Assembly: GCA_966211335.1 (NCBI GenBank)
Contig: CBIHNF010000001.1
Coordinates: 372,001 to 436,000, forward strand
Direction: 5' to 3'
DNA length: 64,000 nt
DNA from: JAPWJZ01 sp966211335
GTDB lineage: Bacteria > Pseudomonadota > Alphaproteobacteria > Micavibrionales > UBA2020
Shown: positions 41,640 to 48,805 of the stretch, one piece after another
Position numbering within the stretch: the first letter of the stretch is position 1
Layout: the number at the start of each line of letters is the position of its first letter
Notes under the pieces: generated by a model
Told to the model about the DNA's origin: nothing
What the model saw: the letters and a program-made list of their open reading frames with translations, nothing else
The model's database searches: none
Position numbers and translations under genes: made by a program

Positions 41640-42060
41640 AACGAAACGGGCTGAAAAGCATCATGTTGCAGCGATGTAATGTGGATAACCCTATGGATAA
41701 GCCTGTGCCTCGCTTTGAGGGGAAAAATCAGGCGGGATAACTTGATGAGTCAAAACAAGCACCTGACTCCTTATTCATGGCTTGGACTCCGGAATAGCAA
41801 AACGGGGATAACTTTTGTTTACGGAATCATTCCGCTTATCCACACAATCCACAAAACGGGATTCGTTATGGGATTCCAACAAAGAAGGGCAGGTCATACG
41901 CCAGTTGTGCACAGCTGTGGAAGATTTTGGCGGGGGATGGCCTGTTGGAAAAACCGGTATGGGGATTCAATCCCCGTTTTACCCCTGTCCTACAGACTCC
42001 AACTACTTAAGAATATACTTATATATATGTTAGGTTTTCCAGACGGCCTGTTTTAAAAAC
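41640..42060. other. oriC: candidate chromosomal replication origin (oriC)
   Basis: A 526-base gene-free gap (41574-42099) next to hemE. Two perfect DnaA boxes: TGTGGATAA at 41680-41688 (minus) and TTATCCACA at 41836-41844 (plus). Near-matches: TATGGATAA (41692-41700), CGGGGATAA (41804-41812), CAATCCACA (41845-41853), TTGTGCACA (41905-41913). Eight GANTC sites lie at 41747, 41765, 41785, 41824, 41860, 41872, 41964 and 41995. An AT-rich stretch with TATACTTATATATATG (about 42001-42032) may be the unwinding element. The hemE-side position matches Caulobacter. Right-hand core genes read rightward and many left-hand ones leftward, as expected around an origin. Confidence 0.85.
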
Positions 42061-42099
42061 AAGGCATCGTCTTTTCGTCACCAGAATAACAGGGCATTC

Positions 42100-43143
42100 A
42101 TGACTACGGTTCCGGCACAGCAAACAACGGCAGCAAAGCCGCTTCTGGACGTGTTGCACGGCAGGGCAGGGTCGACGGTGCCTTTCTGGCTGATGCGTCA
42201 GGCGGGCCGCTACCTGCCCGAATACAGGGCGCTCCGCAAAACCGCCGGCGGCTTTCTGGATATGTGCTTCAACCCTGAATTCGCAGCCGAGGTGACGCTG
42301 CAACCCCTGCGCCGTTTTGATATGGACGCCGCCATTCTGTTTTCCGACATTCTGGTTATTCCCCATGCGCTCGGCCAGAAGCTGGAGTTTCTGGAAGGCG
42401 AGGGCCCGTGCCTTGGGCCGCTTGATACAAAGGCTCTCCAGTATGATGATTCAAAGCTGGCACCGGTTTATGAAACCCTGCGCCGCTTGAAAACGCAGCT
42501 GGCGGCAGATAAAACCCTCATCGGTTTCGCCGGCGCGCCCTGGACGGTCGCCTGCTACATGGTGCAGGGCAAAGGCGACGGCGCGTTTAATGAAGCGAAG
42601 AAATTCGCCTTCGCGCAGCCCGCCGCTTTCGATGCGCTGATTGAAACCATTACCGATGCGACAATCAAATACCTCGTCAATCAGGGCAAGGCCGGTGCCG
42701 ATGCGCTGCAGCTGTTCGACAGCTGGGCAGGGCTGCTGCCGGAGCCGTACTTCACGCGCTGGGTCATCAAGCCCGCACAAAAAATCCGCGCTGCGTTGAA
42801 AGCCGCGCATCCGCATCTGCCGATGATCGGTTTTCCGCGCGGGGCAGGGGCCTTGTATCTGCCCTATGCCGAACAGGCGGGCATGGATGGTATTGGCCTT
42901 GATACGCAGGTGCCGCTCGACTGGGCGGCGAAGGCGCTGCCGAAAACGGTTGCCCTGCAGGGCAATCTTGATCCCGTGCTGCTGCTGACCGGCGGCGATG
43001 CGTTGAAAGAGAATACCGAATATATTTTGAATGCCATGCGCGGCCGGCCGTTTATCTTCAACCTCGGCCATGGCGTCATCAAAGAAACGCCGCCGGAGCA
43101 TGTGGCGCAGCTTGCCGCCGTGATTAAAGGATTCAAAAATTGA
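42100..43143 (+). CDS. hemE: uroporphyrinogen decarboxylase
   Basis: 347 residues. WLMRQAGRYLPEYRALRKT near residue 28 is the signature with the catalytic Arg; GFAGAPWTVACYMVQG and LFDSWAGLLPEPYF are further family motifs. HemE makes coproporphyrinogen III in haem synthesis. It heads the haem operon hemE-hemH-hemJ and borders oriC, as in Caulobacter. Its stop TGA overlaps the hemH start. Confidence 0.96.
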   Translation: MTTVPAQQTTAAKPLLDVLHGRAGSTVPFWLMRQAGRYLPEYRALRKTAGGFLDMCFNPEFAAEVTLQPLRRFDMDAAILFSDILVIPHALGQKLEFLEGEGPCLGPLDTKALQYDDSKLAPVYETLRRLKTQLAADKTLIGFAGAPWTVACYMVQGKGDGAFNEAKKFAFAQPAAFDALIETITDATIKYLVNQGKAGADALQLFDSWAGLLPEPYFTRWVIKPAQKIRAALKAAHPHLPMIGFPRGAGALYLPYAEQAGMDGIGLDTQVPLDWAAKALPKTVALQGNLDPVLLLTGGDALKENTEYILNAMRGRPFIFNLGHGVIKETPPEHVAQLAAVIKGFKN

Positions 43144-44168
43144 AAACAGCCGTCGTTCTCCTCAACCTCGGCGGGCCGCTGCAGCAGGCGGATATCAAGC
43201 CGTTCCTGACCAACTTCTTCATGGATAAAAACATCATCGGCGCGCCAAAGCCCATCCGCTGGTTGATCTCCCGCTATATCGCGCATACGCGCAGCAAGGG
43301 CGCCGCCAATTCCGCCTATGCGGAACTGGGGTTCAAATCGCCGCTGCTGGAAAACAGCCAAGCGCAGGCCGCCGCGCTGCAACAAGTGCTGGATGCGAAG
43401 GGCGTGAGTGCAAAAGTTTTCGTCTCCATGCGCTACTGGCACCCGATGGCGCCGGAAACGCTGGCGGAAATTGAAAAATACGGCGCCGACCGCATCATCC
43501 TGCTGCCGCTCTACCCGCAATTTTCCACCACCACCACGGGATCGTCGGTCGAGGATTTTGAAAGCGCGCAGAAAAAAGCAGGCAAAAAAATTCCCGTCTC
43601 CGCCATCGGCTGCTACCCGTTGCTGCAAGGTTTCATCGACGCCTCTGCCGCCAATATCAAAGCCGCGCTGGAGAAGGCGCCAGCCGGCACCAAGGTTCTT
43701 TTCTCCGCCCACGGCCTGCCTGAAAAAATCATTCAAAGCGGCGACCCCTACCAGATGCAGTGCGAAAAATCCGCCGAAGCCATCGCCGCCGCCGCAGGGC
43801 TGCAGGAAGGCGCTTGGGAGATCTGCTACCAGTCACGCGTCGGCCCCTTGAAATGGATCGGCCCTTCGACCGAAGAAACGCTGCAGAAACTGGCAAAGGA
43901 AAAAACGCCGGTTATTCTCTACCCGCATGCCTTCGTCTCCGAACACGTCGAAACGCTGGTGGAAATCGACATTGAATACCGCCACAAGGCGAAGGAATGG
44001 GGCATTCCCTATTTCGGCAAGGCGGAAACTGTCGGCACGAATCCGCTGTTCATCAACAGCCTTGCCACCCTCGTCGAAAACGACATCGCCGGGCAGGCGT
44101 ATCCGACAATCTGCGGCGGCAACCATGCCCGCTGCTTCTGCCGCAACCAGGTAAGGAAAGCCGCATGA
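43140..44168 (+). CDS. hemH: ferrochelatase
   Basis: 342 residues from TTG at 43140, overlapping the hemE stop (TTGA). Motifs: VVLLNLGGPLQQADIKPFL near residue 4, SMRYWHPMAPETLAEIE, LLPLYPQFSTTTTGSSVED, and SAHGLPEKII with the iron-side His. It inserts Fe2+ into protoporphyrin IX. The TTG start is unusual but enforced by the overlap and by the family N-terminus. Confidence 0.95.
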   Translation: MKTAVVLLNLGGPLQQADIKPFLTNFFMDKNIIGAPKPIRWLISRYIAHTRSKGAANSAYAELGFKSPLLENSQAQAAALQQVLDAKGVSAKVFVSMRYWHPMAPETLAEIEKYGADRIILLPLYPQFSTTTTGSSVEDFESAQKKAGKKIPVSAIGCYPLLQGFIDASAANIKAALEKAPAGTKVLFSAHGLPEKIIQSGDPYQMQCEKSAEAIAAAAGLQEGAWEICYQSRVGPLKWIGPSTEETLQKLAKEKTPVILYPHAFVSEHVETLVEIDIEYRHKAKEWGIPYFGKAETVGTNPLFINSLATLVENDIAGQAYPTICGGNHARCFCRNQVRKAA

Positions 44169-44611
44169 CCGAATATATTCTGGCGCATTACGACGTCTTC
44201 AAGGCGCTGCACGTTATCTTCGTCATTTCATGGATGGCAGGCATGCTCTACCTGCCGCGCCTCTACGTCTATCACGCCGATGCGGAAAAAGGCTCCGAGC
44301 TGTCGGAAACTTTCAAGATCATGGAGCGCAAATTGCTGCGCGTCATCATCAACCCCGCGATGATTTTAACGTTTATTTTCGGCGGCCTCATGGTCGCGGC
44401 GCGCACCGATTTTTTCCACGAACCCTGGTTCCACATCAAGCTGACGGCGGTCATCCTCATGACCGTCTTCCACATGTTCCTAGCCCGCTGGCGGAAAGAT
44501 TTTGTGAACGACAAAAACACGCGCAGCAGCAAATTCTACCGCAAGGTGAATGAAATACCGGCCGTGTTGATGATTATCATCGTCTTCATGGTCATCCTGA
44601 AACCGTTTTAA
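44165..44611 (+). CDS. hemJ: protoporphyrinogen IX oxidase, HemJ type
   Basis: 148 residues, overlapping hemH by 4 bases (ATGA). Membrane segments carry ALHVIFVISWMAGMLYLPRLYVYH, shown here as its key parts: His in ALHVIF, W in ISWMAG and the LPRLYVYH motif. A later IKLTAVILMTVFHMFLARW has another conserved His. HemJ is the haem-dependent oxidase used by many alphaproteobacteria instead of HemG/HemY. It completes the three-gene haem operon. Confidence 0.93.
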   Translation: MTEYILAHYDVFKALHVIFVISWMAGMLYLPRLYVYHADAEKGSELSETFKIMERKLLRVIINPAMILTFIFGGLMVAARTDFFHEPWFHIKLTAVILMTVFHMFLARWRKDFVNDKNTRSSKFYRKVNEIPAVLMIIIVFMVILKPF

Positions 44612-44623
44612 CGGGGGCTGAAA

Positions 44624-45616
44624 TTACAGCGTAAAGCCCCGCGCCTGCGGTTTCGCCACGATACGGTTGGCGACTTGCTGCCGCTCAGCCGCCGTATTGA
44701 ACCGCAGCGTGAGGGTATCCACATGGTGGTTGCTATGCAGCTTTTGCGGGGCAATTCTCAGCAGCATTTTTCCGCTTCGCTCGTCGTCATAAAATGAAAC
44801 CGTGCCGATCGCGTCTTTCGTGATGTAGGTCGCCTGTGATGCCGTCGAAAGGTTGATGAGCGCAGGGTTGCCGCTCGCCACCGCATGCGCAAAATCAATC
44901 CGCGCCGCGGTTGTCTTCGCATCCGCCTTTGCTTGCGCTTCGGCGAAAATCTCGTTCAGGTTGCGGGTGTCCTTGCCGCCCTGGTAAATTTCGTTGGCGA
45001 TGACATTCACATCCGCGCGCGGCACCTGCACATCAAGGCTGCCGGAGCCGATGAAGTCGACATTCACTTGGTAACCGTCGTCGCGCACCTTGATGACGGA
45101 GGCGGTGTCGATATACAGCATCGCCGCGCCCGACCAGCGCGCCTCCGCAACATCCGGCGTGAAGGTCTTGAGGTTCTTGACGGCGCGAACCGTGTTCATC
45201 AGCTCGTCCAGCTCCTCGGGCTTGGTGCCGTAACTTTCTTCCCAGCCGACGCCTTTGACGCCCACAATCGCGCCGATCTCGCCATCCTTGCCGGGTTTGC
45301 TGACCGTTGCGAAGGTCACGGCTTCGGGGTTGATGTAGTGGACGTATTCCTTAAAGCTGTCGGCATTGTCCGGCCAGCGGATGGGGAATTTCACCATCGG
45401 CACACCGGCTTCGCGCAGCTTCACAATCGCCGTTTCGGCATCGAGGTTGAAGCTGTCGGCATTCACCCAAGCCAGCTGGCCCTGGCTGTTATAAATGCTT
45501 AACTCGTTCTTTTGCTTGCCGTTTTCTTCGCTGATGTGCTGGTGCAGCCCGGTAATATCGTCGCTGTCGACGAAATAGGGCTTCACATCATCTCTGGCAA
45601 TATTGACGAGGGGCAT
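44624..45616 (-). CDS. hypothetical protein, 330 residues
   Basis: ATG at 45616 (MPLVNIARDDVKPYF) has CGGAG about 10 bases ahead; the open frame extends 81 codons upstream into the rho leader, but that part looks non-coding. The protein is soluble, acidic and mixed alpha/beta. Two segments look related: AAMLYIDTASVIKVRDDGY and ATYITKDAIGTVSFYDDE, suggesting an internal duplication of a roughly 100-residue beta-rich unit. No family recognised. It is divergent from rho and convergent with hemJ (12 bases). Confidence 0.7.
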   Translation of the reverse strand: MPLVNIARDDVKPYFVDSDDITGLHQHISEENGKQKNELSIYNSQGQLAWVNADSFNLDAETAIVKLREAGVPMVKFPIRWPDNADSFKEYVHYINPEAVTFATVSKPGKDGEIGAIVGVKGVGWEESYGTKPEELDELMNTVRAVKNLKTFTPDVAEARWSGAAMLYIDTASVIKVRDDGYQVNVDFIGSGSLDVQVPRADVNVIANEIYQGGKDTRNLNEIFAEAQAKADAKTTAARIDFAHAVASGNPALINLSTASQATYITKDAIGTVSFYDDERSGKMLLRIAPQKLHSNHHVDTLTLRFNTAAERQQVANRIVAKPQARGFTL

Positions 45617-45955
45617 CGCGAAATAACTCCGGTTTAAATTTCGCGTATCCTCCTCCCGCCGTGTTAATATGTCAATATCATGGATAAGATATTTTACCGA
45701 ATAATTGAAGTTGACATACATAGGCACCTTTGCTAAAGTCTCTTCATCCAAGCCTTCATCAAGGTGGCTCTTGTCATGCAAGGGCACTCCCGCTGCGGTT
45801 ATTATCCGCCGGCGCCTCTCCCGGAAAAACATCTCCAGAATCACATTCGGCATTCGCATCCCTTAAAACCAAATCACCTTCATCAACAACAAGCCATTCG
45901 GCAAAAAGCCCTCAACAGGGGTTTTCTAAAAAACTCTTCGGAAAGAACAAAACAA
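45617..45955. other. leader and promoter region of rho
   Basis: 339 bases between the divergent 45616 gene and the rho start. It holds the rho promoter (45711-45739) and a leader of about 210 bases. A leftward TTGACA (reverse complement of TGTCAA near 45670) may serve the minus-strand gene, but its -10 spacing is poor. Long leaders allow rho autoregulation by early termination in other bacteria; no hairpin is striking here. Confidence 0.6.
45711..45739 (+). promoter_or_regulatory. sigma-70-like promoter of rho
   Basis: The perfect -35 box TTGACA (45711-45716), 17 bases, then TAAAGT (45734-45739). Transcription would begin near 45746, 210 bases ahead of the proposed rho start. Confidence 0.75.
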
Positions 45956-47422
45956 GTGGTCCAGCGCAAACGTCATTCCTCCGGCCCCGGCAGTTCCGGT
46001 GGCGGCAACTTCCAGGGCGGTAACGGCAATCATGGCAATAACGGCAATCCCATGGACGCCCCGCATCCTGAAGTGACAGCCGAAGAGGAAGCCGCCGCTG
46101 CCAAGCGCGACCCCAACGCCAAGATCATGGATCTGGACGAGCTGAAATTAAAATCCCCCGCCGATCTTCTCGCCTATGCCGAAAGCCTCGGGCTCGAGAA
46201 CGCATCGACGATGCGCAAACAGGAAATGATGTTTGCGATTTTGAAACGCCTTGCAGAGCAGGACATTCCCATCTCCGGCTCCGGCGTGCTGGAAGTGCTG
46301 CAGGACGGCTTCGGCTTCCTGCGCAGCCCGGAAGAAAACTACCTGCCGGGCCCTGACGATATTTACGTCTCCCCCTCGCAAATCAAGCGCTTTGGTCTCC
46401 GCACCGGCGACACCGTTGAAGGTGAAATCCGCGCGCCGAAAGATAACGAGCGTTATTTCGCGCTGCTCCGCGTCAATAAAATCAACTTTGAAAGCCCGGA
46501 AACCCTCCGCCACCGCATCAACTTCGACAACCTGACGCCGCTGTATCCCGACCGCAAAATCAAGCTGGAGCTGGATGACCCGACGCAAGGCATGCAGCAA
46601 AAGCAGGGCAAGCATAACAAAACCTCGCAAGTGCAGCTGCAGCGCGTGATCGAACTTGTCTCGCCGCTCGGCTTCGGCCAGCGCGCGCTGATCGTCGCGC
46701 CGCCGCGTACCGGCAAAACCGTCATGATGCAGAACATCGCGCATTCGATTGAAACCAACCACCCCGGCGTGTACCTCATCGTGCTGCTCATCGACGAGCG
46801 CCCCGAGGAAGTGACGGATATGGCGCGGAGCGTGAAGGGCGAAGTTATTTCCTCGACGTTTGACGAGCCCGCCGCCCGCCACGTGCAGGTTGCCGAAATG
46901 GTGCTGGAAAAAGCCAAACGCCTTGTCGAACACAAGCGCGATGTCGTGATCTTGCTCGACTCCATCACCCGCCTTGGCCGCGCCTACAATACGGTCGTGC
47001 CGTCATCCGGCAAAGTCCTGACCGGTGGTGTGGATGCCAACGCGCTGCAACGCCCGAAACGCTTCTTCGGTGCCGCCCGTAACATCGAACAGGGCGGCTC
47101 CCTCACCATCATCTCGACCGCGCTGATCGATACCGGCTCGCGCATGGACGAGGTTATCTTTGAAGAATTCAAAGGTACCGGTAACTCGGAAATCGTCCTC
47201 GACCGCAAACTCGCCGACAAGCGCGTCTTCCCCGCCATCGACATTCAAAAGTCGGGCACACGCAAGGAAGAACTGCTGGTCGACCAGAACATGCTGTCGA
47301 AAATGTGGATTCTCCGCAAGCTGATGTCCCCCATGGGTACGTCCGATGCGATGGAATTCATGATCGACAAGATGAAGGACACCAAGAACAACGACGAGTT
47401 CTTCAAGCTCATGAACCAGTAA
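45956..47422 (+). CDS. rho: transcription termination factor Rho
   Basis: 488 residues from GTG at 45956, with GGAAAG 10 bases ahead; the next in-frame ATGs are 46052 and 46128. Motifs: LKSPADLLAYAESLG (N-terminal domain), the RNA-binding LQDGFGFLRSPEENYLPGPDD, Walker A PPRTGKTVMM near residue 250, LLIDERPEEVTD (Walker B region) and LDSITRLGRAYN. Rho unwinds RNA to end transcription. The first about 32 residues are Gly/Asn/Ser-rich (GNGNHGNNGN type) and disordered. If the GTG is not used, the protein is 456 residues. Confidence 0.93.
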   Translation: MVQRKRHSSGPGSSGGGNFQGGNGNHGNNGNPMDAPHPEVTAEEEAAAAKRDPNAKIMDLDELKLKSPADLLAYAESLGLENASTMRKQEMMFAILKRLAEQDIPISGSGVLEVLQDGFGFLRSPEENYLPGPDDIYVSPSQIKRFGLRTGDTVEGEIRAPKDNERYFALLRVNKINFESPETLRHRINFDNLTPLYPDRKIKLELDDPTQGMQQKQGKHNKTSQVQLQRVIELVSPLGFGQRALIVAPPRTGKTVMMQNIAHSIETNHPGVYLIVLLIDERPEEVTDMARSVKGEVISSTFDEPAARHVQVAEMVLEKAKRLVEHKRDVVILLDSITRLGRAYNTVVPSSGKVLTGGVDANALQRPKRFFGAARNIEQGGSLTIISTALIDTGSRMDEVIFEEFKGTGNSEIVLDRKLADKRVFPAIDIQKSGTRKEELLVDQNMLSKMWILRKLMSPMGTSDAMEFMIDKMKDTKNNDEFFKLMNQ

Positions 47423-47449
47423 TCAGGCGTTCCGGCGGGGCAGTTTTCT

Positions 47450-47557
47450 ATGGTCTTCGTCATCCTGATCGTCGGTTTTGTCGCGGTGGTTTTTTCCGCC
47501 CTGCTGGCGCTCGCCTATGCGAAGTTCCCGAAGCGCAAGGACGGTGACGGCAAATGA
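47450..47557 (+). CDS. small single-span membrane protein, 35 residues
   Basis: ATG at 47450, 27 bases after rho. One membrane segment, VFVILIVGFVAVVFSALLAL, then a basic tail (YAKFPKRKDGDGK). Its stop overlaps the next gene's ATG (ATGA at 47554-47557), which supports translation. No family. Confidence 0.65.
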   Translation: MVFVILIVGFVAVVFSALLALAYAKFPKRKDGDGK

Positions 47558-48081
47558 CAATGTCGCCGCTGGAAATGACTTTTGCCATCCTCTCCGTCGT
47601 CGTCACCGGCTGGATCGGCTTTGAAATGCTGACCATGCATGCCAAAACCACCGGCCGCCCGCAGTTCCGCGTGGATATCAATCCCGAAGACCCGCTGATG
47701 CTGGAAGCTATGCAAAAGGCGCGTGATGCCCTGCCAAGGTTTGAAGAGCTGCGCGCAAAATACCCGCAATTCTCCTCCCTCGTCATGGGGCCCGTACGCG
47801 AAGACGGCGGCGTTAATCCGGTATTGGTGCAGTCAAAAACGGATACCGGCTATATCGTCCGCCGCGCCATCAACCAGCCCGGCGGCGGCGCGAAGGTGGA
47901 TGGCGACGCCTTTGAAATTAAAACAGACGACATCATCGACTGGATGGTCTACGAGAGCCAGCGCCGCAACCGCATCCACGGCGCCTACACCCTGCGCGCC
48001 GTCACCGCCATCGCAAGACGCGACGGCGTCACCATCCCGACCCATGTACTGAAGCAGGAAAAGAAGTTCGTTCAGAATTAA
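47554..48081 (+). CDS. membrane-anchored hypothetical protein, 175 residues
   Basis: The N-terminus MSPLEMTFAILSVVVTGWIGFEML is a membrane anchor; the rest is soluble and acidic (DPLMLEAMQKARDALPRFEEL). The end TDDIIDWMVYESQRRNRIHGAYTLRAV resembles the DWM...GGYTLR strands of DUF2314; the match is only by eye. It overlaps the 35-residue gene by 4 bases, so the two are probably made together and may form one membrane complex. Confidence 0.7.
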   Translation: MTMSPLEMTFAILSVVVTGWIGFEMLTMHAKTTGRPQFRVDINPEDPLMLEAMQKARDALPRFEELRAKYPQFSSLVMGPVREDGGVNPVLVQSKTDTGYIVRRAINQPGGGAKVDGDAFEIKTDDIIDWMVYESQRRNRIHGAYTLRAVTAIARRDGVTIPTHVLKQEKKFVQN

Positions 48082-48105
48082 GTCAACTTTTAGGATTAAA
48101 ATATA

Positions 48106-48801
48106 ATGTCCTATAAGCCTTGGAAAGAAGGCGATCCAGTACCGCCGTTGGTCGAGCTTCCCGTATTACAGCAACAGTATTGCGACCAGAAAACGACCGA
48201 CAACGCACTCGCATATGTTTGGAAAAATCGGCCTGAATTAATCGGTAAACTGGCAGAATATGAAGACAATTTTGACCAATTTTATCTAAAGGAAATGCGT
48301 CGCGTTGTTGATTTCCTTGTTGGCCATGCCGTAAAAGAAATAAAACTTCCGTCAAATTATCTGGGATGGCTCGATTTAGTTTTCGAGATTAGCAGGCGGT
48401 TACGGGTTTCCCTGTGTCTCCCTGAATGGCCCGTACAAGGACGACCGCTGATTGACGGCGCTGCCAGCGTATTATCTCCGCTGCCATCGGTTCCAATACA
48501 CACGATGCCAGGAAAAAATGACTATTTAGGTCTTACGCAAGAGATCGCAGACCGTGTGATCGACGAAGCATATCGCAGGGTACCTTCGCGCTTTTATGAA
48601 CTCGCGGAAAATATCCGGCGGGGCAGTGTAGGCGCAAATTCTATAAGTTGGGTCGTCTACCCTGACGGGATGTTCAAGCCCATTATAGAACAAATTATTC
48701 TTCCCGAAGAAAAGTCAAAAGGTTTCAACGAACACGCAATCGTCAGCTATATCGAGTCTGAACTCGGACATCGGGTAAGAAATATCTGCCAGATCAACTA
48801 A
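48106..48801 (+). CDS. hypothetical protein, 231 residues, AT-rich
   Basis: ATG at 48106 (MSYKPWKEGDPVPPLVELPV). The base composition is clearly more AT-rich than both neighbours (for example AAATTATCTGGGATGGCTCG, many TTA and AAA codons), suggesting recent arrival. The protein is soluble, mixed; IDEAYRRVPSRFYELAENI and IEQIILPEEKSKGFNEHAIV are helical segments. No family recognised. It ends 4 bases from a convergent gene. Confidence 0.65.
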   Translation: MSYKPWKEGDPVPPLVELPVLQQQYCDQKTTDNALAYVWKNRPELIGKLAEYEDNFDQFYLKEMRRVVDFLVGHAVKEIKLPSNYLGWLDLVFEISRRLRVSLCLPEWPVQGRPLIDGAASVLSPLPSVPIHTMPGKNDYLGLTQEIADRVIDEAYRRVPSRFYELAENIRRGSVGANSISWVVYPDGMFKPIIEQIILPEEKSKGFNEHAIVSYIESELGHRVRNICQIN

Positions 48802-48805
48802 AATG

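Noticed and set aside
41679..42056. A 125-codon open frame through the oriC gap
   Set aside because: It crosses both perfect DnaA boxes and the AT-rich stretch, has no ribosome site and no coding character; the origin reading explains the region better.
45617..45859. N-terminal extension of the 44.6-45.6 kb protein by 81 residues
   Set aside because: The extension crosses the rho promoter, is rich in Arg and unlike the rest of the protein; ATG 45616 has a ribosome site.
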